64,000 nucleotides of DNA, taken from assembly GCF_963583255.1 (NCBI RefSeq), contig NC_084806.1:19944317-20008316 (forward strand), read 5' to 3'. A model generated the notes under the pieces. It ran no database searches. It worked only from the letters and a program-made list of their open reading frames with translations, and was not told the origin of the DNA. This DNA comes from Pyrus communis (taxonomy: Eukaryota; Streptophyta; Magnoliopsida; Rosales; Rosaceae). Shown here in pieces: positions 36,245 to 48,783 of the stretch; position 1 is the first letter of the stretch; every line of letters starts with the position of its first letter. A program made the translations under genes and the position numbers.

Positions 36245-36640
36245 AATTCACAATAATTCATTTACGAGTGTGAAAAATGTGAAAAAAATATGCAAACGTT
36301 CATTATCGCATCCTCTACACTTTGACGATGGGTATATTGTTGTTTGAATTTTTAAAACCCTACAAACCCTCATGATTTGTGTTTTTAGGGAGTCTAAAAT
36401 AAATAAAAATTTATAATAATTAATATACAAGTAAAAAAAAAAAAAAGTAAAAGAATATATAAATGCTCGTAATTGCATCACCAACGTTTAGATAATACTT
36501 TACATTGTTGTTTAGATTTTTAAAACCCTCTAAACCCTCATGGATAGTGTTTTTTTTTTTTTTTTTTTAAAGTGAAAAATTAATAATAATTAATGTAGAA
36601 GTGTGAAAAATGTAAAAAAAAATATACAATCGCTCATAAT
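36245..36640 (+). repeat. Tandem repeat of about 190 bp, two to two-and-a-half copies
   Basis: Each unit carries GTGTGAAAAATGTGAAAAAA, then ATTGTTGTTTGAATTTTTAA, then AACCCTCATGATTTGTGTTTT, then a TAATAATTAAT block. The units start near 36260 and 36440 and a third begins near 36598. The period suggests a fragment of a satellite. Confidence 0.75.
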
Positions 36641-37600
36641 GACAAACTTTATTATTTTCGTGAAGGGCTCAACTTCGAATTTGACATCATAATCCATAAT
36701 CCCTAGATTTATATTTAACCATCGATTGTTGTTTACACTCTATTCTTCTCATTGGATTTCGTTTTTTCAAATTTTCTTTTTTGAAAACATGATCTTTTAG
36801 CAAATGCAGAAAAATGTATAGTTCAAATAGTTGATATCGTGTTATGATGTTTATGTTTAACTAAAATATGAGTCGATATTGTATAGTTTCTAGAAACTTT
36901 AAAAATTCCGAGCAATATTTTCACTAACCATTAGGCCTACTTTGTCTTCAGTTCTGAGCATGAATACCCAAATCCTTCATGTAATGAGATCGATACAATG
37001 AGGAAACATTTTCAATCCTATTTGAATGGAGTGAGAGTGATAGTCAGATACAAATTGGGTCAACTGAAGTGCCATGGACCGCTTCATATGCATGATGCAT
37101 TTGCCCATGGTCTCTATCCGGTTAATCTTGATTCAGATTTATCGGGAAAATATAATTGAGAGATTGGCAGACTATTTGATTGATCATCAACATAACTAAA
37201 CCTAGCACTTAAACGTACAAACTCATAAATCATTTTTACTTCGTCTATAGATATTCATTTTAATAGTGTAGAAATATTGTGGTAAGATGAATCAAAGAAT
37301 ATACTTGTTTGTGTGAAATTAACAGTTCCCATGACCTTGTTTTTTAGCTCTTGTAGATTTTATAAAATTGATTTTCTTTTTCATAATTACAATACCAACA
37401 TTAGATCACTGGCTTCAGCATAGAAACTGAAATATTGTCATTTGTTTTTGACGAGAAGATTGCTTTACATCGGAAAAAGAATAGACATTATTGTATTTGC
37501 TTATAAAACGTTGCTATTTGAAAACTTGTCATACATTACTTGGCAGCTAAGTTTTAGTAATGCTATTTGAAAGTTTTCGTGCCTAGTATATATAAAATAT
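36641..37600. other. Intergenic, no gene seen
   Basis: No open frame or repeat boundary stood out. Confidence 0.5.
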
Positions 37601-37602
37601 TG

Positions 37603-37893
37603 AGAGTGAATCTCAATAAAAAAAGAGACATTGTATATGCTTATAAAGATTTGCACTACCCTCCACCATACTGACAATTGCTTTTATGTTGCAATCTCAA
37701 CTTCTATCATAAAATAACCAAGATCCCCTTGTTAGTAACTGTGAAGTGCTATAATTAAAAATGGTGGAGTACGTTGAGAGTGAATCTTACATTGATTGGA
37801 AGGGGGACGTTCTTGTATAGACTTATAAATAAGTTGAGCTACTTTTCATATTGTCAATTAATTTTATAGTAGGATTTTAACTTTCTTCATGCA
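37603..37893 (+). mobile_element. TRIM-like pair of short terminal repeats
   Basis: About 37603-37710 and 37774-37893 are diverged direct copies, both starting TTGAGAGTGAATCT, passing through CTTATAAA and TATTGTCAATTA-like text, and ending AACTTTCTTCAT or AACTTCTATCAT. They resemble the LTRs of the TRIM at about 61783-62102. The region between them is only about 60 bp. A degraded TRIM is the likeliest reading. Confidence 0.5.
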
Positions 37894-38554
37894 GCGTATA
37901 TTTTATCACAAAAGGTGACTAAAACTCATTATTTTGGTTGTCCACATTCTAATCCGTAAAAAACCTCATCCTTTACGTTTTGCTATACACATTTATATTT
38001 TCCATGACATACAATCCGCTAGGTATTTTTTTGTTAAATTTGATTATGTGCACTACTTGATGTGACTAATTTTTCTCTCTTGAGACATTTAGAGCATCTT
38101 CAATGAAATATGACAAATTATTATTTGAAATGAGCAATTTTTATTTTTATTTTTTGCTGAAAAATGTAAGTAAAAATGTATTTTGCGTCTTTCTTTACTT
38201 CTTTAGGAGGGCTCCGCTGGTTTAAGAGAAAAAAAAAAAAATCGAGATCCCAAAATTATATCTTTGTATAAAATATGGTCTCACGACAATTCATTGCAGC
38301 GAATGAACCTAATTTTTTTTGGCCAAACGAATGAACCTAATTAATGACGATAAAGATGGTGGGTATGCCGTCTGCATATGCAATTAAACGATGAAAATGA
38401 TAACGCGTTCTAGTAAAAACAACTCTTCAAAATATGTTTATAAAGACGGAGCTAGAAATGTCTTCTAATGGGGGCAACTTGAAAAACAACTCAGAAAACC
38501 TTATCATAGTATGACTTATACACAATATGCTAATGGGATATCATAGTATGGCTT
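37894..38554. other. Intergenic, no gene seen
   Basis: AT-rich. The text at 38510-38545 (CTTATACACAATATGCTAAT, then GGGATATCAT) recurs at 40225-40255 as CTTATACCCAATATGATAAT then GGGAT, so a small duplication brackets the LTR-like segment. Confidence 0.4.
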
Positions 38555-39449
38555 TGTTGACCCTAAAAATTACTTAGCCTACGTGGTGTGCATGCCGAGT
38601 AATTAATAAGCTAACTACATCCTTCGGTTGAATGCGGGGCTTGCCAACTCGTCGGCCGAGTTCGGCCGGAGAGTAAAATATGTTGATGTGGTGTTGGGCG
38701 TGTTGCTGACTTCATGATCTCATGACTACGGCCTAGGAAGGAACACGTTTCGGCCTACGAGTTCTAGAACTTGAAGACAAAGCTGCTAGTTCTGCGATGT
38801 TCAATATCAAATTTGGCTTTCAAGCCGAATGTAGTAATCTGGTAACACCTCACTTTGTCGAGAAGGCTGATGAGATGACCTCTACCAACAAGGACTCGGA
38901 AATCCTTGTTGACCGAGACTTGGATAAATAACCAGTCGGTCTCGAAGCAGTGCTGTTTATCCAACTGAAGGTGCTACTCGGTCGGCTGATTCTACGGCTC
39001 CAGTGCTGTTAATCCAAACTGAAGATGTTGATGGTTGCCTCCACAGTGTTGTTTATCTGAATTGAAGATGTGTTGGCGGAAAAAAGAAAATAAAAATCTT
39101 AAGGTGTTTGAGAGGTTTGTGCAAGGCAATTGTGTGTTGAATTGGAGGGGCTGTCTTCGTTGCAGATCGTCCTGTATTTATAAGGGTGAACTTTCATTTT
39201 TCTTATCGAGCCACTCATAAAATCGAGCTTTATCTTCATTTAACCATTGATCTTGTAAGTTGTGATGAACTTTCACCTTTATCATTTGAGAGAAAGATTT
39301 TTCCCATTCTTTACATGCTTTAAGGATCTGTTTCGCATCAAGTTGAACTAGGAATGCGTCCAATCGGCTGAACGTAGCTGGATTGACATCTTGATATATC
39401 ATATGAACTTCGTAGTTTTTAGCAATGAGTCATACTGGGCGTGCCAAAA
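38555..39449 (+). mobile_element. Gypsy-type LTR (TGTTGACCC family)
   Basis: Begins TGTTGACCCTAAAAATTAC and matches the solo LTR at 58629-59659 (reverse strand) over most of its length, including repeated CCAAACTGAAG motifs and the CTCGAAGCAGTG block. At 39450 a second copy of the start, TGTTGACCCTAAAAACTGC, begins directly, so the LTR is followed head-to-tail by a partial copy. No clean target duplication was seen. Confidence 0.7.
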
Positions 39450-39803
39450 TGTTGACCCTAAAAACTGCTCAGCCTAGGTGGTGCGCATGCCGAGTAATTA
39501 ATAAGCTAACTACGTCATTCGGTTGAATGCGAGGCGTGCCAACTCGTCAACCGAGTTCAGTTAGGGAGTAAAATATGTTGATGTGGCGTTGGGCGCGATG
39601 CTGACTTCTTGATAACACGACTGTGGTCGAGGACGTCTTGACCTTCGGGTTCTAAAGCCTAAAGACAAGGTTGCTAGTTCTGCGAAGTTCAATATCAAAT
39701 TCAGCTTTCAATGTGCCGAATGTAGTAACTTGGTAACATTTCACTTCGCCGAGAAGGCTGATGAGATGACCTCTACCAATAAGGACTAAAAAATCCTTGT
39801 TTC
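39450..39803 (+). repeat. Partial tandem copy of the TGTTGACCC LTR
   Basis: Repeats the first 350 bp or so of 38555-39449 at high similarity and stops after AAATCCTTGTT, where the longer copy continues with GACCGAGAC. Confidence 0.8.
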
Positions 39804-40540
39804 AAACGGATAAAAATGGCATATCCATATGCTAATCATCCAAAGCAGCATCTTTGTACCATTGTTCCACGTGGTTCTACATGCAAACCCATTCAAATAA
39901 GGAATCCATGCAACTGACTAGATACTATTTTGAATAGGATAGAATCTTAAAGCTGCACAGCAAGCCCTCACATAACTCTCCTTACTGCCGTGTTGATTGT
40001 ATGGGGTTGGCAAGCAGCCAACTATGCAATCTCCTTTAATTTCTCCACAATCCGATAAAACCCTTGATTATCTGCAAAAGAATCCCACGCATAACTCTAT
40101 AAGCTTTAAGGATATTTTCAAGATAATTACTATGATTAAAATCAATAGTAATGCCAAGAAAAATCTCTTAATTTTCATAATCATCCGACGGCCTCGATTG
40201 CTTGGGCCGAAATGTAAAATTGGATCCAAGTAGGCTTATACCCAATATGATAATGGGATGATTTCAAATGATGATGCATCACAATTCCAATGTTACAAAA
40301 TTTTTAATGTAGTAGTGAAAAGTGGCAAATTTATGAGAAAAATATTGATACATGAGAGGCGGAAGAGAGGATTTTCAGTTTGAATGACAAAACAAGAGCA
40401 TTTTTGTTCATATTATATTTGATATAGAGTAGAAGTAGTATTAGACATATATATTTTCTTCAAAGATAACAGTGTGTATGTGTGTGTTTATATATATAAT
40501 AAAATAAAGACAGATGAAATAAATCAACAATGTATACCAA
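39804..40540. other. Intergenic, no gene seen
   Basis: No recognisable coding or repeat structure besides the 40225 duplicate text noted above. Confidence 0.5.
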
Positions 40541-40545
40541 GTAAC

Positions 40546-40816
40546 TGTTGCAGTCATATTTAGAATATGAATGTGATTATGTACATCCTAATAGATATGG
40601 GAATGTATCTTATATTCCTATTGGGAGTTGATTACCTATTAAATGTTGTAATCCTAAGGAGAAAGGTTTTTACCTATCCTACCACTATAAATAAAGGCAT
40701 AATGGGGTGAATCAAACACACCTCACAATTAAATCACTCTCTCCTCTCTCTAATTGCCGTCGGCCTTCTCTCTCTCTCTAAACTCTAAGATCGTTCAATC
40801 AAATAGGCCTACAACA
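40546..40816 (+). repeat. Copia 5' LTR
   Basis: 271 bp with TG...CA ends. CTATAAATAAAGG at about 40684 is the likely TATA region, followed by CT-rich leader sequence. Confidence 0.95.
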
Positions 40817-42200
40817 CATTATCAGCATGCTCTTGCTAGAAGCTGAGGAATTGATGGATCGTATGAGGAGGTTATCTTCTACAAAATTCAAAGGCTTATA
40901 TATTTTTTTTTTCTACCAATCAGGTACGTTTAACATAAAAGAAGATGTTTGAAATGTCCACGAAGTATGAAAATATTCCCCATGATGCATGAACCCCTCT
41001 ATGTTTATATTTTCCTTACGATATATATTGTATATTTTTATATATTTTTCAATATATATATTTTTTTCTTGCATTACGCAATTATATTTGTGATGTGGAA
41101 TATGTGAGTCAATGTATATCAAATAAATTAGAAGCAAATTAGGGTTTTTAAACCCTAGGTTGGGAAAAATTATGTATTTTTTGGCACCACCGTGGTGGTA
41201 CCACGGCAGCAGCCCATTGGGCATTGCTACCACCACACGGACCTATAAGTCTTCGGCCTGGTTAACCTAGACGGGCCTGAAGCCTCAGTCTGCTTCCCAA
41301 TGAAGCTCGCATTTTTCTTGGGATTGTCCCTGTAAACTCAGCCCGCATGGCCAGCAGCAATTGGTCGCTGGGCCTTCCTTTGCGTCCTGGTCTGCATGCC
41401 ACAGCCTTCTTGGTTGCAGGACCTATGCCACAACCCATTGGACTCGGCTGGGGCCCGTGTGACCCAAATCCGTAAGCCAGCCTTAGCCATCCTTACCTTC
41501 CCACGCGAATCCAAGGCCATTTTTCACTGGGCCCTAACCTGTGCTCCCTCCTGGCCCCAATTAGGCCAACACTTGTTGCTGGCCTTCAAAAATTGGCCTG
41601 AAGACCACTCCGTGGCTGCTTTTGCAACCATACCCAACCCGAGCCCCTTCTTTTGCTCACCGCACCCAGCCCTATTTTTTGGGCTATGGTATTTTCGACC
41701 TAATAATAATATTTTAAAATTATTTTACTTCTACAATCGACCCTGTATGGCCTGATTTATTGAATTAATTAAAAGTGACATGCAGTCCATTAATCTGAGA
41801 ATGAATCCAAAATTATTGACTTGAAGATCACTTTTTGACATTAACGATTCAATAATTTATTTTTAGACTTTGAACCGTTGACATACATTCGTAGTAACGA
41901 AGCTCTCACACTTGAGTTCTCGAAGAACCTTAAATCCACTATATTTAAATTAGTATATTGCATTCTGTGTTTCTTGTATGAACCTCTCCTTATGAACTAA
42001 TTGTTCATAAAACTAAACTGAACCTGTAGTTTCAAATTTAGTGCCTTTGAAACCTAAAATTTTCATTCAAAACATACCACATGAAACTTGTAATTTTCAT
42101 GCATAAATTAAACCAATACATGTCTATATAACCTGTATGTTCTACAATATATGTCTATGGCTTACCATATGACTAATCACATTTTTTTCCCTCCGTTTTA
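40817..42200 (+). other. Long copia leader between the 5' LTR and gag
   Basis: About 1.4 kb with a GC-rich middle (41160-41690) whose open frames in both directions lack known domains. Some plant copia lineages have such long untranslated leaders. Confidence 0.55.
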
Positions 42201-42204
42201 GGGA

Positions 42205-43161
42205 TATGTTGAACTTGAACAAGCTCGATTTCTCCGCTTTAAAAGTCTCCGGAAGAAACTATTTGAAGTGGGTTCAAGACATGAAGCTCCATCTAACTGC
42301 AAAGGGTACTAGAGCCACCATCGAGGCACCTATCGCCGACAACCTAATGACAAAGCTCAGAAGGCTAATGCAATGATCTTCATTTGAAGACACATTCATG
42401 ATGCACTGCAGACCGAATATCTCAGTGAGGAGGACCCACGCACAATCTGGCTTGCTCTGGCTGACCGTTTCGATCACCAGAAAGATATATACTTGCCTGA
42501 AGCAAGACACAACTGGCAGCATCTTCGCTTCCAGGACTTTAAGTCCGTGAATGAATACAACTCTGAAGTTTGTAGAATCCATTCACTATTGAAATTCTGC
42601 AAAGTGGAACTAACCAAATCAGATCTCTTGGAGAAAACCTATTCAACCTTCTATGCAACCAATATTGTCATGCATCAACAATATAGGGCACATAAATTCA
42701 CCAAGTTTTTGGATTTGATCTTTGTTTTACTTCTCGCTGAAAAGCAGAACTAGCTTTTGATGAAGAATCATCAAGCTCGACCCACTAGCTCGAATACCGC
42801 ACCTGAAGCGCATGCGACCAATTCTAGCAGCCATAAACGACGAAAGAATTGTCATGGCCTTGGCAATGGGTGGCAAGCCTAACAATGGGCCCAAGGTCAA
42901 TAGAGTGCCACACTTAAGAGAGGAAATATGACCCAGCAGCGTCCACCACTTGCCCCTAAGGACCCAAACTTCAAGAACAAAGGCAAAGCTCCCGTTCCAC
43001 CTGCTTCTACTAAGTTGGACATGTGCTATCGCTGTGGATCAAGGGATCATTGGTCACGCATATGCCAAGCTTCCCCTAAGGCTATTGCTAAGTATCATTC
43101 CTGTCGTGAGTTTAACTTTGCACATGTGGATCATCCAGAAGATGCTCTACTACATCAATAG
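42205..43161 (+). pseudogene. Copia gag remnant with CCHC zinc knuckle
   Basis: Begins near MLNLNKLDFSALKVSGRNYL and KWVQDMKLHLTAKG, typical of the copia gag (UBN2/DUF4219) domain. It then shifts frame and continues through LADRFDHQKDIYLPEARHNW and FQDFKSVNEYNSEVCRI. The nucleocapsid zinc knuckle CYRCGSRDHWSRIC at 43024-43065 fits CX2CX4HX4C. Frameshifts and stops (for example at 42751) make it non-functional. Confidence 0.88.
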
Positions 43162-43406
43162 AGATATCGGATTTTCAGGAGGCGTCAGCTTCTATGGATG
43201 AATAAATTATACATGTTTTTAGGGTGTTTACCCCTAGTGGCCGAACCCACTAGGAGTGGCTGGCCCCTACCCCCCCTATTTTTCTAGGTTTATGGTTTAA
43301 TTTTGAACAATTTTTCTAAATATTTGGAATAATTTGTTTGGTTTTGGTTTGTTTTAAATTATGGATTGTTATTTGAATGGATATTATTCTCAAATTGCTT
43401 AATTGA

Positions 43407-44975
43407 ATGAATGGACTTATATTTATGCATGTGACCAATTCGATCAATTTATTTCTAGGTATGTGTAGTGGGGAAGTTAGTTGTTTGGCAAATAGTACAA
43501 CCACGTACACCATATTACGTGAACAACACTATTTTACTAACTTAATACCCAAGAAAGCTCATTTGACAACTATCTCAGGCCCATCCAACCTGATTGAAAG
43601 ATACGAAAAGGTATGTATCATGTTGTCCAATGGTACAATCTTAACCATTAAGGAGGCACTCTATTCTCCACGTTTCGGAAGAACATTGCTGAGTTTTAGA
43701 GATATTCGAGATAATCAATATCATATTGAAACCACTGAAGATAATGGTTCTGAATTTCTTTATATCACTTCGTATGAATATGGCCAGAAGCGTATTCACG
43801 AGAAGTTAGAACGTCTGTCAAGTGGGTTGTACATCACAACCATTCGTGGCATAGCATCCCATAGTGTGGCCGGCCCATTGCCTATGTTCCAGGACACTTT
43901 GGTGCTTTGGTATAACCGTTTGAGACATGCTGGACATGACATGATGCGTCCTATCCTCAAATCATCTCATAGGCATCGGTTACCTCCTTATGTTGGATTC
44001 TCGCTATGCAAAGTATGTTCTTTAGGAAAGTTGAATACTCAATCCTCACATTCAAAGATTATTCACGATCCCCTTAAGTTTCTTCAGAGGATTCAAGGGG
44101 ACATTTGTGGATCTATCCAACCAACCTGCAGACCAATTAGATACTTTATGGTGTTGGTTGATGCATCGACACGATGGTCACATGTTTGCCTGTTGTCCAC
44201 ATGCAACGCTGCATTTGTTAAACTTCTAGCTCAAATCATTAAGCTAAGGGTTCACCACCCTAATTATCCGATTAAGTTGATTTGACTGGATAACACTGGA
44301 GAGTTTTCATCATAGACTTTTGATGATTATTGCATGTCAGTAGGGCTTGATGTGGAACATCCTGTACCTCATGTTCACACCCAAAACGGCCTGGCAAAAG
44401 CTTTCATAAAGCGCCTTCAATTGATAGCTTGGGCTTTGGTTATGATAACTAAACTGCCAGTATCCACTTGAGGCTATGCAATATTGCACGCAACTATATT
44501 AGTCTACCTGAGGCCCACTGCTACCTAACCACATTCACCGTTACAGTTGGTCACTGGACACGAGCCTGACATCTCGCATTTACGAGTGTTTGGGTGCACC
44601 ATTTATGTACCAATAGCACCGCCACTACGTACGAAAATGGGTCTTCAGAGAAAAATGGGAATCTATCTCGATTATGATTTTCCATCAATTGTTATCTACT
44701 TAGAACCCTTGACATAAGATCTCTTTACCGCACGTTTTGCAGATTGTCACTTTGATAAGGCAGTCTTTCCGTCATTAGGGGGAGATAAGCATGCTAAGGT
44801 TCCTATAGAACGCCGCGAATTGTCGTGGTACACTCCCACTATGTCTTATTTAGATCCCCGCACTGCACAATCTGAAATTGATGTGTGATGAATTATAGAT
44901 CTTTAGAGTATTGCTCAAACCATGTCGAATGCTTTTAATGATCTAGCAAAGGCGACAAGATCACATATACCTGTT
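43407..44975 (+). pseudogene. Copia protease-integrase remnant
   Basis: The longest open stretch, 43407-44285, covers protease and the start of integrase. The protease active-site motif, normally a DS(A/G)TT-type, reads CLANSTTTYTIL, so the catalytic Asp is Asn. The integrase zinc-binding region has RLRHAGHDMM, then CKVCSLGKL. The catalytic core shows GDICGSI and LVDASTRWS, the first two acidic positions. A TGA at 44283 cuts the frame before LDNTGEF. Remnants such as HPVPHVHTQNGLAKAFIKRL and HLRVFGCTIYVP continue with several stops up to the solo LTR insertion. Confidence 0.9.
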
Positions 44976-44980
44976 GTAAA

Positions 44981-46775
44981 TGAAGGAAAATTTGTTAAAA
45001 ACAAGTTCGTTTGAGCAACATCAACAACATGCAATTAACAATTAAAAGGCGGAATCATGTTTTTATGCACTCAAAAACAAAACTTAACCCATGAACTTCA
45101 AAGCCTAGTAGATAGGTGAACCAAGACTCAACTCAAAACAAAGTGAGTTGAGAAATCAATACCTTTGTAGATTCCTCTTTGCATAAGCAAAGGCTAAGCA
45201 CCCAAAGAGAGGGCCTTCATTCCTTGCATATTAGATCCATGGATTTGGATGGATGAAAAGGTTTCTCCAAGTTCCCAAAATTGAAAACCTCTAAGTCTCC
45301 ACACCAAGGCATATTGTAGAAGAAATGAGTGACCTTGGAGGAGTTTGATTGCTAGATGATCCCTCCAAGGTGGCTAAAATTTTAGAGAGAAAAGAGAGCT
45401 TGTGTTCTCATCCTTTCCCCAAAAATTACCCTTAATGAATTTTAGCTATAAAGTCATACTTATTCCTTAATTCATTTGAGTGGCAAACTTGTAAATAAGT
45501 CCAAAACCACTCCTTCTTTAACATGGGATTTATTGGGCTATTTGGGCCTTTGTGAATCATTATTCATTAAGTTGTCACACAACTTAAGTCAATGGACTTG
45601 ACGTTCGAAGCCCATTGGGCCTTAAGGTCCAAAACTATCCCGTGGTCTTTTAACGAACTTATTCGTTTGATTAATAATCATATTAATTAATCATTGCCAT
45701 AAATAATTAAACCATTTAATTATTCTTACTCATCTCCGTTGAATCTTCAATCTCTACCTTACACGGTGTACGATCCATTAGGTTCCTTTTAGCGAGGCAG
45801 TGGGCGATTCAAACTCTTTCAAATCGATTGTGAATTGAAACTTACTTTCAATTCTCCCGTTAGTGATAATACACTTTTAGGGCTTCCACAAACCATGGTT
45901 GACGCCTAGCAGCATGTCATGGTTACCCAAGCTAATCAGAAGAGGTGGAGAACCTATTCAGTTTTAGGATTACAAATGCAATACGGTCTTTCTCTAATAC
46001 AATACTCTTGACCACATTGTTTGGTTTGATAGTTTATTCATGTCTACTATCCAATGTGAGTCTTGTGCTTATATGATTACCTTGAATGTGATTTGGAACA
46101 CATTCCTAAATCTCATTCATACTCTGGCCAGAGATTCTAAATCATATCATAGAGTATTCTCCCTCAAACAGTTTGAAGGTTAGAGATCCCTTGTTGCGCA
46201 TTCACTTGTCTCCATGGCTAAGTGGCTTAACCCTAACGATGCCGTGGACACCGTCCTGATGGAGTGACTTTGACATAATCAAAGATTAAGGACCTAACCA
46301 CAAGACAACTGTGATGCCTCAAGTCAAAAGACTAATTTGCATTATCCCAACCATGAGTTCTCATGTGACATGAATATGAGAACTCTTCGTTGATCGTGTT
46401 CAGTGAACTCATTCTCTATTGAGCACCTACGTACTTGTCTTGATGTCACACACACCAATGACTCGAGACCAGTCACTCTCCCTAAGAGAAGACATAGCAC
46501 GTACTGATCTTAACGGACTGTCAATGCCCAATTGACAATCCTATGATCAGGAACGTTTAGGATGTGTCAACGAAAGAATGGTCTCATGAATCTAACTTCT
46601 TTAGATCGCATTCTTCCAATCACATATTCCTTGGACTTATCGTTTAAGTATATAACATTTATATGAGACGGCTCAAACAATAATCTTTGCCCTTTACATT
46701 AAACTAGATTAGTTTAACATGTGAAATGTCCATAAAGTATCATCATATGATTGGTTTTAGGGCACATTTCCAACA
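44981..46775 (-). mobile_element. Solo LTR inserted in the copia pol region
   Basis: On the reverse strand it starts TGTTGGAAATGTGCCCTAAA and ends AAATTTTCCTTCA. It is flanked by a perfect 5-bp duplication GTAAA at 44976-44980 and 46776-46780, and removing one copy plus the element restores continuous copia pol text. Its 1795 bp have no coding sequence. The start resembles a common plant copia LTR start, but the family is not fixed. Confidence 0.92.
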
Positions 46776-47121
46776 GTAAATGCACCTACAAGGATAGAAG
46801 TAACCAGTGTACGTCAACAACCCGTTTAGGAAGGCCGGACCGTCCTTGAAGGTGGGGAGGCTGCATCTTCCATACGGCAAGGTACATCGGCGGCTAGCTA
46901 ATCATCTGCTTCGACCCTGAAGTGTGGTAGACCCTTTGGTTCAAAGGATTCATAACCTCGGAAGAGGAAAATGGCACCAACTAGTGACCCTAGTTTGAAT
47001 CTGACCATCGCACACTCATTTGTTCCAATGCATGAGGTTATTCTAGATTATTGCGATGCATCAGACGAAACATGCTGCCTCCAGAGAATTGTGAGATTTC
47101 GGTCCAATACGCAGTGTTGGA
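46776..47121 (+). pseudogene. Copia pol segment between two insertions
   Basis: Continues the integrase-to-reverse-transcriptase linker, with broken frames that include NCEISVQYAVLD near the right end, matching the linker just upstream of the WNRN motif in copia polyproteins. Confidence 0.75.
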
Positions 47122-48783
47122 TGATGAGTCCATATTATACAATATATTTTGCCCTAATCTTAGTATTAATTTATTGGTTATTTTGGTAAATTATGATAGT
47201 TTGTTATATATTTTCAATGTAGGACATTTGACTTCCTTTGAAGCAAAAAGTACTCAAACAGATGAATTTTGGAGTGATTCTAATTGGAGGATGTTCGTGT
47301 GTCTTTCAAGATGATTGTATCAAAATTCCAGATTTTTCTACTAAGCCGTTTGACCGTGGCAATGAAATTAAGGCCTAGCGCGCAGCTTTCCCAGACTGAC
47401 GTTTCCGGACGTTTGGAGTATTTTGGAGGTCAAGATGACACATTTTGAGGAAGATTCATTCTGAGGATTTGTAGAGGACGTCTTCAGCTTTCAAAAGAAA
47501 CATTTTGGGACCAAATCAGAGTTGATTTGGTTAGTCAAAAGTGTGATTTTCTGAGAACTCCGAATTCTAGTTCAAATAGGAAGCTTTTTATTTTCTGTTT
47601 GATCATTTAATTGTGTTTCCTAGTTTTATTCTAAGACTTTTTGCTAGGAGGATTTTAATTAAAGTAGTATAAATAAGGCTTGTTAGCCATTAGGGTTCTC
47701 GACGCAACATTGGGGGGGAGCATACGTGGAGAATTTAGCTAGGCTTTGACACTTTGTATTTTGAAGGTGTTTTCTATCCTTTTCCTATTTCAATAAATTC
47801 CTTTTGTTTTATGGTTGCTAGTAGCTAATTTTCGTTTGCTAGGGTGATGCCTTGAGCCTTAGCATGAATATGTAGTTTTTATTTAATTGCTTATGATATT
47901 ATGCATGCATGCTTTGAATTATTAATCATTATACTTTAAACTGTATCTATATTTTAATGCTTAGCTACCATTATGATGTTTAGATAAGTAATTGGATGCA
48001 ATTCGATCGGAATACCACCGGGGAATTGAGTATTGCTTCTTGTGATTGATAGGTTGTAATTTCACCTAGGATGAATACCACGTCTTAAGGGTTGCATGGT
48101 TTTTCAAAGGGTTTTCACAAAGCATAATGAGTCATGCTTGTTTATATTTGACCTGAATACCACAGACGGATTGCATGTTTGATATACATTCTAGCTTGAA
48201 TACCACGAGTAGAATATGCATTAGGAAAACCTTACCTTCAAAGTTGCATGGGTAGTTCATAAGTAATTGATAAATCCACATAGGATTGTTAAGGGGATGA
48301 CGGAACCCTAGGCTTTTACAATTTGGTTTTCAAAACTATTTTCCTTTGTTTTCTTTACTTTGTCAATTTATTTAATTGTTTTTAACTAAATTCGTTTTTA
48401 ATATTTTAGGTCATTAAATCGACCTCTTCTAAACTTTGTTTTCAAATAGTTAATTAAGAATTAGTTTAAATACAAATTATTCATTCAATCCCTACAGAAA
48501 ACGACCTTACTTGAGCTGCTATACTACGACTACCTATCAAGAAATCAATTTCTTGATAGGTATTTTACCACCTGCAAAAGTAGGGATAAAAACACTTAAA
48601 AATACTTGCAAGAGTACAAGGTAGTCATAGTATAGCAGCTCAAGTAAGGTCGTTTTCGGCAGGGATTGAATGAATAATTTATGTAAATACTAAATCTTAA
48701 TTAATTATTTAAATACAAAGATTGGAAAAAGTTGATTTTATGACCTAGAATATTAAAAACAAATTTTAAATTAAATTTTAGGT
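47122..48783. mobile_element. LTR-like insertion with palindromic inverted tail
   Basis: TTGGA occurs on both sides (47117-47121 and 48784-48788), a candidate 5-bp duplication, and copia pol text resumes right after. The left 1418 bp (47122-48539) start TGATGAGTCC and end CTACCTATCA, like a complete LTR. A 32-bp palindrome follows (see separate entry), and 48554-48783 is a partial inverted copy of the same LTR end, sharing AGCAGCTCAAGTAAGGTCGT. The right outer end lacks a CA terminus, so this is not a simple LTR insertion; it may be a rearranged or foldback product. Confidence 0.7.
48531..48562. repeat. Perfect 32-bp palindrome joining two inverted LTR ends
   Basis: TACCTATCAAGAAAT (48531-48545) is separated by CA from its exact reverse complement ATTTCTTGATAGGTA (48548-48562). 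Longer diverged arms extend outward: 48492-48535 pairs with about 48620-48665. Confidence 0.93.

Noticed and set aside
41396..41755. A 119-codon gene in the copia leader
   Set aside because: No domain is recognisable, the reverse strand is open too, and it lies in the untranslated leader of a retrotransposon.
43407..44285. A 292-codon host protein gene
   Set aside because: Its text is copia protease-integrase, bounded by matching LTRs, with the catalytic Asp changed and a premature stop.
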